Assembly (NCBI RefSeq): GCF_040054535.1
Contig: NC_090785.1
Coordinates: 11,365,001-11,429,000, forward strand
Direction: 5' to 3'
Source: Antennarius striatus
Lineage: Eukaryota > Chordata > Actinopteri > Lophiiformes > Antennariidae
Length of the DNA stretch: 64,000 nt
Part shown: one piece after another, positions 25,270 through 36,508 of the stretch
Position numbering within the stretch: the stretch's first letter is position 1
Layout of the letters: every line of letters begins with the position of its first letter
The notes under the pieces: generated by a model
What the model was told of the DNA's origin: nothing
The model's database searches: none
What the model saw: only the letters and a program-made list of their open reading frames with translations
Translations under genes and position numbers: made by a program

Positions 25270-27054
25270 GGTCACACCCGATACCACCAGTTATCAGTCA
25301 CAAAATATTACTCGAGTAATACTGCAAAAATCAAATAATCCACGTTGCAAAATGTTCACCATCTTATTCAAGCCTCAGTCATCAGTTTAATATTTCTCAT
25401 ACCAGCAGCAAAATCAAAAGCGTCTGACCGAACATCGCACCGAGAATCTCCGCGGAGGAGGATCCAAAGCGGTTCTACATCAACGACGTGCTGGATTTTC
25501 TCATTTACACTGACACCATGCGATGTACATTATGTCTGCAGAACATAAATCGCCAGGCTAACAGTAACTCAATGTAATGTGTTTGTCTGTGTTCAATGTT
25601 TAGTCATCTCAAATAGTGCTCGAGTGAGTTGACATTGTACCGAATAAAAACTACTATTAATGAGCATTTCATTAATTAATGTCAATTCCTAAATCATTTG
25701 TATGATAACAATTTAGATCGAACTGAAATGTGGTCACTGTGGTTTGAGATATACCGTAATATGTTTAAGGCGTATCCAGAAACATTTTTCAGCACCATGG
25801 ACAGTGATCATCCGTAACAATTGTCAGGCTTCTTTTGATAATTTCCCAATTGAACAGTTAAAAAGTAATAATCACAGGCCGACAAAATGAAACTTTAACC
25901 TAATATATCATATCACACTTCACTGTATTTCTAATCTTTTAATAATATTACTTTTTATGTAGTAAATACAAGTTGTTAGATCAAATTTGTGTATATAAAT
26001 TAGCCGTCACTGTTTGGTTAAGAAATGACCCACCTGAATTTTATCCAAAGAAATATGTTTGCATATGAGGTTAAAAACAACAAATATAATTCAAGTATAA
26101 GGGTGAAAAGCTGCTGGAAAAAATATATAAAAACATGAAAATTGATGGTTTCCATTATGTTTCATTGTTATTATTTCAATCACCGGGTTGATCTGTACAC
26201 TTACAAAAACTAAGCAAAGATAAAATATGTTACATTCCAAAGAAAACGACAGGCAACAACCAAAGTTCAAAAACACTGCATTGGTACCAGAAAACTTATA
26301 TTTGAATCCGGAGTATTTGCTGCCATAAATGAAAGGATTTTCCCTATACTGACACCGTGTTCTCGTTAGCGTGCGTTTTTTTCAACTTTGTGCTGTCTCC
26401 CCAGCAGAATATATCAATTAAAGGTAAAGAAAACTATTGAGTGAAACAAAAAAGGAAAAACTGCATTACATTTTTCTTTATTCTAAAACTGTTTTTTTTT
26501 TTTTTTTTTAAAGAATGACGCTTTAACGTTTCGATAAAAATAATATATAATTTTACTCTATATTTATTTGCACTTAAACAGTTATGACATCATTATTAAC
26601 AAAGTAATTTAAAAAATTAACAGTCTGTTTAATTTTTGTATTTTAGTATTGGCAAAACTCAATTCTTGCACATGGATTCTACCGTATATTCTGTTTTTGC
26701 TTTCGGGATACATAAAGGTCATGTTGGGATGCACATTTTTTTCTTATAGCACAGCCAAGGTGTGCACTACTGTTTTGAGGTAAAATGAACTCTGCTAAAA
26801 ACAGAAGATTAATTTGCCAAAACACCATTACATTCCAGACATTTTCTGTAGGAGCTCATATTATAATCCCTAAGAATGGCACTAGGAAAAACACTACTTC
26901 ACAGTACAAACTGAATTGTAATTTACACCTCCAGATGAGAAAAGCAAATAAGGTAAAACAATCTGCAAAATATCTTGCTTTGGAATGAAATGGAGACAAA
27001 GGACTATCAGTTCGAGCAAAAACAATTTAGGGTTTCAAAATAATCACTCCTTAC
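25270..27054. other. Spacer between E5 and E6, type B copy 1
   Basis: This shares promoter, middle and E6-proximal sequence with the spacers at 34106, 51464 and 55161. A segment of about 420 bp (roughly 26360-26790) is present here and in copy 2 but missing from copies 3 and 4. A degenerate CSE-like motif sits at 26344-26361, far from any start codon. Confidence 0.65.
25507..25524 (-). promoter_or_regulatory. CSE/CTCF-like promoter element of E5
   Basis: A perfect acactgacaccatgcgat lies about 238 bp upstream of the ATG. The second box takes the B-type form ggaggaggatccaaa at 25454-25468. Confidence 0.82.
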
Positions 27055-29415
27055 CTCCTCAGAAGTACCCCTCCTGTCAGGGAGCACCAGAGTGTTAGCG
27101 TTGCTTCCTGGTACAATAGTAGATCCAATACTCATTCTGGGTCCAACTAACATGTAGCGTTTGTCTCCAGATCTGTACTGGATGCTGTGACACAGTGTCC
27201 CATCATAATTAGTCTCTTGGAGATATTTAGAAGTATAGTCTGTGCTGCTTTTTGAACACTGCATTGCAATCAGCACGATGATACTGATGACAAAAAGAAG
27301 TGAAACTGAGCCCAGAGTTATCATCAGATAAAGAGTCACATTATTCTCCTCCTCATCCTTTGGAGAACTTTTCACATCAGAAGCAGCAAAAGCCTCTTTG
27401 GGCTCCACAACTCTGACAATCACAGTAGCTGTTGTTGACAGGGAAACGTTCCCATTGTCTTTCACCAGTATGACCAGTTTGTGCTCAGCCTCGTCTGTCT
27501 CTGTGAATGAGCGAAGGGTTCTGATCTGTCCTGTATAGCGGTCCAAACCAAACAGACTGTGGTCAGTCACCTCCTGCAGTGAAAACAGCAACCAGCCGTT
27601 ATATCCTATATCAGCGTCATAGGCTCTGACTTTAGTCACCAAGTGTCCTGCGTTCACATTGCGGGGAATCTCCTCCACACCTTCAGCAGAACCGTTGGAG
27701 CTGACTGGATACAGGATGACTGGAGCGTTGTCGTTCTGATCCAGAATGAACACGTTCACTGTCACGTTGCTGCTCAGGGACGGAGTTCCACCATCTGTGG
27801 CCACAACTTGGAACTGGAACGTCTTCAGGGTCTCAAAGTCAAAACTTTTTAGAGCCAAAATTTCTCCACTGTCACTATTTATATTTAGAAATGAAGTGAT
27901 TTTATTGTCTTTACTTCCATCTCGGAGGATGTGATATGAAATGAGAGCATTATCATTCTCATCACGATCAGAAGCTTTGACAGAAAACACAGAGACTCCT
28001 GGATCGTTCCCCTCAGTCACATAGAAAGTATAAGGACTCAGTGAAAACTCTGGACTGTTGTCATTCACATCTGACACCACAACACTTATTGTCTTTTCAG
28101 ATGACAATGGAGGCTGACCAGCATCTTTTGCAAGTATTGTCAGGTCATATTGTGACTGTTTCTCTCTGTCCAGAAGAGATTTAGTGACTAATGAATACAT
28201 TTTATCCTTTGTGGATGGAGTTAACATAAAGGGAACATTCTCATCCATAGAACAAATAACTTTTCCATTGAGACCAGAGTCCAGGTCATTTACACTGATG
28301 AGGGCAACTGTTGTTCCAGGTCTGGAATCTTCAGGAATGGAGCTTGAGAATGAGGTCACTTCAATCTCAGGTGCATTATCATTAATGTCAACTATTTTAA
28401 TTATCACACTTTTCTCTGTTGAAAGAGGAACCGAGCCTTTATTTGATGCTTCAATTTCAATTTCATATATATCTTTTTCCTCATAATCTATTGTACCTTT
28501 AACAACTATCACACCTGATAATGGATTTATATCAAATTGATTTAATATGTTTTGATTCATACTGTTACTAAATGAATAGATTACTTCTGCGTTTGAACCA
28601 TCATCTAAATCAGTTGCATTCACTTGTATGACTGTTGTCCCTACTGGAACATTTTCATTTAGCATAACAGAATAAACGTCCTCAGTAAAGACAGGTGCGT
28701 TATCATTAACATCTAAAACATTTATTAGAATATTCATGTTACCAGATTTAGGAGGTTTACCTCCATCCAGTGCGGTCAGCACTAAGGAGTGACTTCCTGC
28801 TGCTTCCCTATCTAAAGATTTTTGAACAACTAATATCGGTATTTTACCATCATTTCTTGTATCCTTAACTTCCAAACGGAAGTGATGATTTGGGCTCAGT
28901 TTATATTTCTGCACAGAGCAAGAACCACTGTCTGGGTCCCGTGAAGGTTTCAGCTGAATTCGTGCTCCGGGTAGAACAGATTCGGAAATATCCAGCTTTT
29001 TTTCTTCTTCCGGGAACACTGGAGAATGATCATTGATATCCATCACCTCTACTTCTACATAATGTACCTCCAGTGGATTTTCAAGCACCGTTTTCAGGTT
29101 GATTAAACACGTACTGCTTTGCGCACACACCTCTTCTCTGTCAATCTTCCGACTCACGTAAAGGATGCCGTCGTTTTGGTTCACATGAAACAGCGGATCC
29201 GCAGAGGCAGAAACAATCCGATACTTCCTGGCCTTCAGGGTGTTTTTATCTAGTCCAAGATCTTTTGCGATATTTCCAACAACAGTTCCTTCATTAACTT
29301 CCTCAGAGAGTGAATATCTGATTTCTGCTGAGGCAACGCTCCACAAAAGAACCGCAACAACGAAGCCGACCAAAAAGCTGCGCGATGTTCGTTGTATATT
29401 TCTCCTTTGTTCCAT
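27055..29415 (-). CDS. pcdh2g: E6: clustered protocadherin variable exon (expanded group)
   Basis: This encodes 787 residues. The signal peptide [18 protein letters not shown] occurs only here and in E9, matching their shared C-type promoter. EC2 has EEEKKLDI and DTRNDGKIP, and EC3 has [11 protein letters not shown] and [12 protein letters not shown]2 reads [17 protein letters not shown], where others have SGSFSVQ and PNDHF, so it gains an extra, probably unpaired, cysteine. Other private changes are KSLLDREKQ in EC4 and SPKDEEENN before the membrane. It ends RRGTSEE at donor GTAAGG. The sequence after the donor matches that after E8, E12 and E13, so E6 has a B-type 3' flank. Confidence 0.94.
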
Positions 29416-29660
29416 GGTTCAGCCGTAATTAATTAGTACTCCATACACAAAAATAGAGCAAATTATACAGTAACGGAATCCAGCATTATCCGGAATATTA
29501 ATGTACAATATTTTGCTACATAGTCAACCTCGTCAAACAAAGCATTCACAAAGCCAGCCGCGTACAAAATATGGCTGTGCGGATACCGATCGAGGATGAT
29601 GTCGAGAGGTGGAACGAAAATGCAGTGACGACAAAATCGTATGCTACTGACTTCTAAGTT

Positions 29661-29678
29661 ACACTGACACCATGCGAC
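29661..29678 (-). promoter_or_regulatory. CSE/CTCF-like promoter element of E6
   Basis: acactgacaccatgcgac lies about 246 bp upstream of the ATG. The box agaggtggaacgaaa is at 29605-29619. The whole promoter is almost identical to that of E9. Confidence 0.82.
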
Positions 29679-30275
29679 AAAACATATCGCTGTTGAAAAC
29701 TGTGTGGTTTTGTTGTATGTTTGATGGAAGGTACTTTATTTCGCAGCTAAATTCACTAATTTATTCTGCACAGAGGGAGAGTGATTTCGAGATGGAATCA
29801 TCGATTAGAAATATATATTCTTCCCTTTAATAACCTTCTAACTGAAAGCTTTTCAAGATATGTGATCATTAAGATTTGCCAATATTTTATATTTACCATT
29901 GTGGAGTCACATATATTATTGATGCGTCCTAGGTTTGGCATGCACTCACATTTTAGAAAAACATTTGAAAAAAAAAGAAAGAAAACAAAACACAACACAA
30001 CAAAACCCACAAACATGTATTTCCACTGACTTCTAAAATCCTTATCATTATTATTTAAGTATTATAAAAAGTGACAGCAAGTCAACAGTCATCCAATTTA
30101 AATCTCAGCAAACCTGTTCAAACTGCCACTTCTCACCAATTCATCAACAGCAAAACATTTAGATTTTGTTGAGCGTAAGGTTAAATCCATCTATGTAAAA
30201 CGCAGAGACTACAGATTCAACACAAGTTATACACAAATATGAACACAGACGAATAAAATAAATTATGGCCCAAAC

Positions 30276-31422
30276 AGTGTTTCCTCTAAGCTGCGCATTT
30301 TCACACCGCTCGCACATTCTCAGCGCACAAGAAAATTGATGTAGCGCATGAAATAAAATTCGATATTAACGCATAAAATAATACCTAATATTAGAATTAA
30401 TTTAATACATTAGGTCAATCATATCGTTTTCTGTACCATTTTGCATCGTAACTCAGTGACAGGTGTCCAGCCAATGTCCAGCCAATACGGTGAGGCTCAC
30501 TTATGCTACCTAGCCAATCAGAGCATTGACAATCCTACACGTGCTTCCTGCTATGCGCACCGTGCAGGTTAACAGGTTAGTGACTGGAAACGAACGGGCA
30601 GGTACACACCCACTCACCAAACCAAAGTAAAAAAGAAATGCGGTTCTTCTAACATGGGATGGCTGTCAGAGTGTATGCAAATAGAAGAACAAGCTGTGAA
30701 ACTGGGTGAGATTTCTTTTCTTTTTGAGAAAGTTCAAACCAAGAAGCTGAAGAAGCCATCAACCTGGACAAAGTGTAGCACCACGTGAAATATAAGGTAC
30801 ATTTTAAGTCGGTTTTGTGAAAATTATAATGACATAATTTCAGATTTATTTTTTATTTACGGATATTAATCATTAATATCCGTTACTAGTCCATTTGTGG
30901 GTCGTAAAAATGCTGATAAAAAGGAGTAATTAGATATTTTACAGACCAAGAGTTACAGGAATGTATTCTGTATCACAATCGGCACACGTGATTGCGCAAA
31001 ATGTGAATGTTATAATGTGAACAAACTGTGATGTCTCAAACGTATATATGCGTCATTTCTTCCAGAACAGGACCCTAAGCCAGGCCACAACTGGCCCTCA
31101 CCGACAAAAGCAGCTCTCTTCCCATGGCCACATCAGGACCTTCACATATGACAAACTACACATCTCATGAAGAATAAGATTTTTGTCTTTTTCATTTCAA
31201 GTGGACCAAATCACCTATATTACAAGTAAATGAATGAAAATTGCTGCTGTAATATGAATCATTTAGTAAGCAAGTATCTTGCTATGATTCAAGGTTTTGA
31301 ACAAGTGTGATACTGGTGTGTGGTCACAGCGTGCACATTTGATGTTGCTCACAGTGGTCCTCAGTGCGCTCAGGATGCTGGTGTGTATATGCCCAGACAC
31401 ATGAAAAATTAGAGGGGACATT
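30276..31422. mobile_element. hAT-like DNA transposon remnant, copy in spacer C1
   Basis: The ends are imperfect inverted repeats: agtgtttcctctaa at the left, and a right end whose reverse complement is aatgtcccctctaa. They are flanked by an 8 bp near-match (gcccaaac / gcccacac) of the size hAT elements duplicate. GCGC-rich subterminal sequence follows each end. Inside, a 44-codon frame at 30654-30788 (starting MGWLSECMQIEEQ, ending STWTKCSTT) is the only coding-like stretch, so it is non-autonomous. The hAT label rests on ends and duplication size only. Confidence 0.5.
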
Positions 31423-31747
31423 GCCCACACATATGGCAAATCTGTGGATTAATACATATAACCACCCATCCAAAGACCTAAAAATACATTTACAATAGCT
31501 GCTGTTAGCATGCAACTAGAAGGAAAATAATTACTTTACAAAATTGCTTCCCAAACTTCAGACACAGAATATTGTAACAAGTCTAAAATATGATACGGTG
31601 CTCCGTCCACATGAGTTACTCTTTTAAAATCATACATCTGAATTAATTTCTTGATATTGTTTTTACTCATAAAAAAATAATGTTATAGCTTAATACAGTC
31701 ATTGCATCTTTTGGAATCAAAACAACAGGTGTTTGGTTCATTCTTAC

Positions 31748-34105
31748 CTCTTCAGTACCCCTCCTGTCAGGGAGCACCAGAGTGTTAGTGTTGCTTCCTG
31801 GTACAATAGTAGATCCAATACTCATTCTGGGTCCGACTAACATGTAGCGTTTGTCTCCAGATCTGTACTGGATGCTGTGACACAGTGTCCCATCATAATT
31901 AGTCTCTTGGAGATATTTAGAAGTATAGTCTGTGCTGCTTTTTGAACACTGCATTGCAATCAGCACGATGATACTGATGACAAAAAGAAGTGAAACTGAG
32001 CCCAGAGTTATCATCAGATAAAGAGTCACATTATTCTCCTCCTCATCCTTTGCAGAACTTTTCACATCAGAAGCAGCAAAAGCCTCTTTGGGCTCCACAA
32101 CTCTGACAATCACAGTAGCTGTTGCTGACAGGGAAACGTTCCCATTGTCTTTCACCAGTATGACCAGTTTGTGCTCAGCCTCGTCTGTCTCTGTGAATGA
32201 GCGAAGGGTTCTGATCTGTCCTGTATAGCGGTCCAAACCAAACAGACTGTGGTCAGTCACCTCCTGCAGTGAAAACAGCAACCAGCCGTTATATCCTATA
32301 TCAGCGTCATAGGCTCTGACTTTAGTCACCAAGTGTCCTGCGTTCACATTGCGGGGAATCTCCTCCACACCTTCAGCAGAACCGTTGGAGCTGACTGGAT
32401 ACAGGATGACTGGAGCGTTGTCGTTCTGATCCAGAATGAACACGTTCACTGTCACGTTGCTGCTCAGGGACGGAGTTCCACCATCTGTGGCCACAACTTG
32501 GAACTGGAACGTCTTCAGGGTCTCAAAGTCAAAACTTTTTAGAGCCAAAATGTCTCCATTTTCACTATTTATATTTAAAAATGAAGTGATTTTATTGTCT
32601 TTGCTTCCATCTCTGAGGATGTGATATGAAATGAGAGCATTATCATTCTCATCACGATCAGAAGCTTTGACAGAAAACACAGAGACTCCTGGATCGTTCC
32701 CCTCAGTCACATAGAAAGTATAAGGACTCAGGGAAAACTCTGGACTGTTGTCATTCACATCTGACACCACAACACTTATTGTCTTTTCAGATGATAATGG
32801 AGGCTGACCAGCATCTTTTGCAGATACTGTCAGGTCATATTGTGACTGTTTCTCTCTGTCAAGAGGAGATTTAGTGACTAATGAATACATTTTATCCTTT
32901 GTGGATGGAGTTAACATAAAGGGAACATTCTCATCCATAGAACAAATAACTTTTCCATTGAGACCAGAGTCCAGGTCATTTACACTGATGAGGGCAACTG
33001 TTGTTCCAGGTCTGGAATCTTCAGGAATTGAGCTTGAGAATGAGGTCACTTCAATCTCAGGTGCATTATCATTAATGTCAACTATTTTAATGATCACACT
33101 TTTCTCTGTTGTCAGAGGAACCGGGCCTTTATCTGATGCTTCAATTTCAACTACATATCGGTCTTTCTCCTCATAATCTATTGAACCTTTAACGGTCACT
33201 TGTCCTGTGAATGGATTTACATCAAATAGCTTTAATACGTTTTGGTTCATATTGTTACTAAATGAATAGATTACGTCTCCGTTCAGTCCATCATCTAAAT
33301 CAGTTGCATTCACGTGTATGACTGTTGTCCCTACTGGAACATTCTCATTTAGCATAACAGAATAAACTTCTTCAGTAAAGACAGGTGCGTTATCATTAAC
33401 ATCTAAAACATTTATTAGAATATCCATGTTACCAGATTTAGGAGGTTTACCTCCATCCAGTGCGGTCAGCACTAAGGAGTGACTTCCTGCTGATTCCCTG
33501 TCTAAAGACTTTTGAACAACCAAAATGGGTATTCTGTCACCGTCCCCTCTGTCCATAACTTCCAAACGGAAATGATCATTCGGGCTTAATCCATATTTCT
33601 GCACAGAGAAAGAACCACTGTCTGGGTCCCGTGAAGGTTTCAGCTGAAATCGTGCTCCGGGTAGAACAGATTCGGAAATATCCAGCCTTTTCTCGTCTTC
33701 TGGGAATTTGGGCGGATGATCGTTTATATCCATCACCTCTACTTCTACATAATGTACCTCCAGTGGATTTTCAAGCACCGTTTTCAGGTTGATTAAACAC
33801 GTACTGCTTTGCGCACACACCTCTTCTCTGTCAATCTTCCGACTCACGTAAAGGATGCCGTCGTTTTGATTCACATGAAACAGCGGATCCGCAGAGGCAG
33901 AAACAATCCGATACTTCCTGGCCTTCAGGGTGTTTTTATCAATTCCAAGATCTTTTGCGATATTCCCAACAACAGTTCCTTCATTAACTTCCTCAGAGAG
34001 TGAATATCTGATTTGCGCAGAGACAACGCTCCACAAAAGAACCGCAACAACGCAGCCAAACAGGAATCCACGCGTCGCTCGTCTGTCGCGTTTTCTTTGT
34101 TCCAT
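31748..34105 (-). CDS. pcdh2g: E7: clustered protocadherin variable exon (expanded group)
   Basis: This encodes 786 residues: signal peptide 1-30, EC1 31-129 with C97/C103, EC2 130-239, EC3 240-348, EC4 349-453, EC5 454-565, EC6 566-680 and membrane helix about 694-719. EC2 carries [13 protein letters not shown] and DRGDGDRIP, cassettes it shares with E11, and contains RGD at 186-188. EC3 has [11 protein letters not shown] and [12 protein letters not shown]4 has the LTVSAKDAG form shared with E8, E10 and E11. Private changes are KYGLSPND and PGSNTNTLV. It ends RRGTEE, one residue shorter than most, as in E10. The promoter is B-type but the 3' flank is C-type, as in E10. Confidence 0.94.
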
Positions 34106-36508
34106 GGTCACACCCGATACCACCAGTTATCAGTCACAAAATATTACTCGAGTAATACGACCACAATCAAATACTCCACGTAGAAAAATGTTAATCATCC
34201 TTGTCAAACCTTAGTTATCATTTAAATATTTCTCACGTCAGCAGCAAAATCAAAAGCGTCTGACCGAACATCGCACCGAGAATCTCTGCGGAGGAGGATC
34301 CAAAGCAGTTCTACATCAACGACGTGCTGGATTTTCTAATTACACTGACACCATGCGATGTACATTATGTCTGCAGAACATACATTTTCAGGCTAGCATT
34401 AACTCATTGTAATGTGTCTGCGTTTAGGGTTTACTAATCTCAAACAGTACCTGAGTGAGTGGAAACATTACAAAATAAAAACTACTAATATTAAAGAGCA
34501 TTATGTTGAGTTGTGTAAATTCTTTAATGATTTGTATGATTTAAGAATATGGATCAAACATATATTTGCACTATGGTTTGAGATATATTTTAAGATGGTA
34601 ACATTTTCAGCACCATGGACAGTGATCTGTAACAACCGTCAATCATCTTTTGCTAGTTTCTAATTCAGTCAAAAAATAATAATCACAGGCCAATAAAATG
34701 AGACTTAAACTAAATGTACTATGTCACAATTCATTGTATTTCTTATATTTTATTACGAAGACTATGTCTTAAATTCATGTTGTCAGAGCAAATTCGTGTA
34801 CATAAATCAGCGGGTACTTTTTGGTTAAGAAATGAGCCACCATAATTTTATCCAAACACCCATGATTGTGCGAGGCTAACAACAGTAAATAGAATTCAAG
34901 TATAAAGGTGAAAAGCTGATGGAAAAATAATGTAAAAACATGAAAATTGAAAATTAAATGAATGGAATGGATGAATGGATTTTTCTTATACTGAGTGTTC
35001 TTGTTAGCGTGCGTTTTCGCGTCTTTGACGCACATTTTTTGACAGTGACGCCCGACGATCAGACAACGTGCGTCCCTGGGACGCAAGCTTTAACTATACA
35101 AAAAAAAAATATCGATGCTACCTTTTTCTGCTATATAATATTGGGGGGAAATGCACTTCCATTCAACAAAGATATTCACTATTTATCCATTTCTCCACTT
35201 AAATTTCGAGCCCGGATATGTTTCATCTTGCGCGAGTTTCTCGTCACGACACTCACCTGTGGGATTAGATTTTATTTCAATTGACCAAACGGCAAAACAA
35301 CGTCAACTCGTTTTACATGCTGCAGTGATAGAGCGAGGAGTAGTTTTACACTATCACCATGCTTCCGAAAAAGATGCAAAAGTTGGAGAAAAGCCAAATG
35401 ACAATGGGCGCTTCCTTGAATAAAAAAAAACAAAATAACAATCAAAAGTTAATAAAGAAAACAAAATATTGACAAATTTCTCCACACACAAATTACAAAA
35501 AATATGTATGTGGAGAAGGCTCTTTCAACTTTGTGCAGTGTCCACAGGAGAACATATCAATTAAAGAAAAAGAAAACTATTGAACGAAACACAAAAAGGG
35601 AAAACCTTCCACACTTTTTCATTTCTGAAACTTTTTTTAAAAGAATGACTACCCGGCTTTAACATTTCGATAAAAAAAATTATATATAATTTTACCCTAT
35701 ATTCCACTTAAACAGTTATGAGGTTATTATTAACAAAGTCATTAAAATTAAGTGTTTTATTCTTTTAATGTAGTATTGGAAAAACTCAATATGGCTTATA
35801 CTGTATATTCTGTTATTACTTTTGGGATACATAAACGTCATGTTGGGATGCACAATTTTTTCTTGAAGCGCAGCACAGGGATACATGTGGCGCCAGACTT
35901 AGGAGAATCTGGACCGGCTCAAGTGATGCACAGGCTAAAAGCACCGTGAATCGGTGGTGGTGCACTGGCTGTGGATCAATAACGGAGCCCACAGATTAAC
36001 GTCTTCACAAGCCAGTGCCGTTTTATTAATGACTCGCGCCAGGTAAAGATTGCGAAGACGCCGCTCCCCTCGATCCACAAGAGCGTGCGAGCGCCACCCA
36101 CTGATCTGGCGCTGCAAGTGCTACCCAGTAACATCCCAGTCTGCTAACGCAACTCTAAATGACGTCTCAAAAAATAAAAAAAGTACAAAGGGGTACCTAT
36201 TAACTATTAAAACTGGTTTTCAACCAATTACATACTACTTTTTTGAGGTAAAATGAACTCTGCTAACAACAGAAGATTGATTTGTCAGAACAACTTTACA
36301 TTCCAGAGATTTTATAATCCCGAAGAATGACACTAGGAAAAACATTACTACTTCACATTACATATTGGATTGTAATTTACACCTCCAGATGAGAAAAGCA
36401 AACCAGGTGAAACAATTTGCAAAATATCTTGCTTTGGAATGGAATGGAGACACAGGACTATCAGTGTGAGAAAAAACAATTGAGGGTTACAAAATAATCA
36501 CTCCTTAC
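34106..36508. other. Spacer between E7 and E8, type B copy 2
   Basis: This is the longest B spacer. Relative to copy 1 it carries two extra blocks, about 35014-35523 and about 35885-36225. Neither is recognised as a known element. The remaining sequence follows copy 1. Confidence 0.65.
34342..34359 (-). promoter_or_regulatory. CSE/CTCF-like promoter element of E7
   Basis: A perfect acactgacaccatgcgat lies about 237 bp upstream of the ATG. The second box ggaggaggatccaaa is at 34290-34304. Confidence 0.82.

Larger units (their letters stand above)
29416..31747. other. Spacer between E6 and E7, type C copy 1
   Basis: This spacer of about 2.3 kb is nearly collinear with the E9-E10 spacer (42402-44748), from the E6/E9 promoter through to the E7/E10 splice donor. 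A hAT-like element fills its middle third. Confidence 0.8.

Noticed and set aside
34958-35423. Frames of 108 and 90 codons in spacer B copy 2
   Set aside because: They lie in an insert absent from sister spacers and show no recognisable domain.
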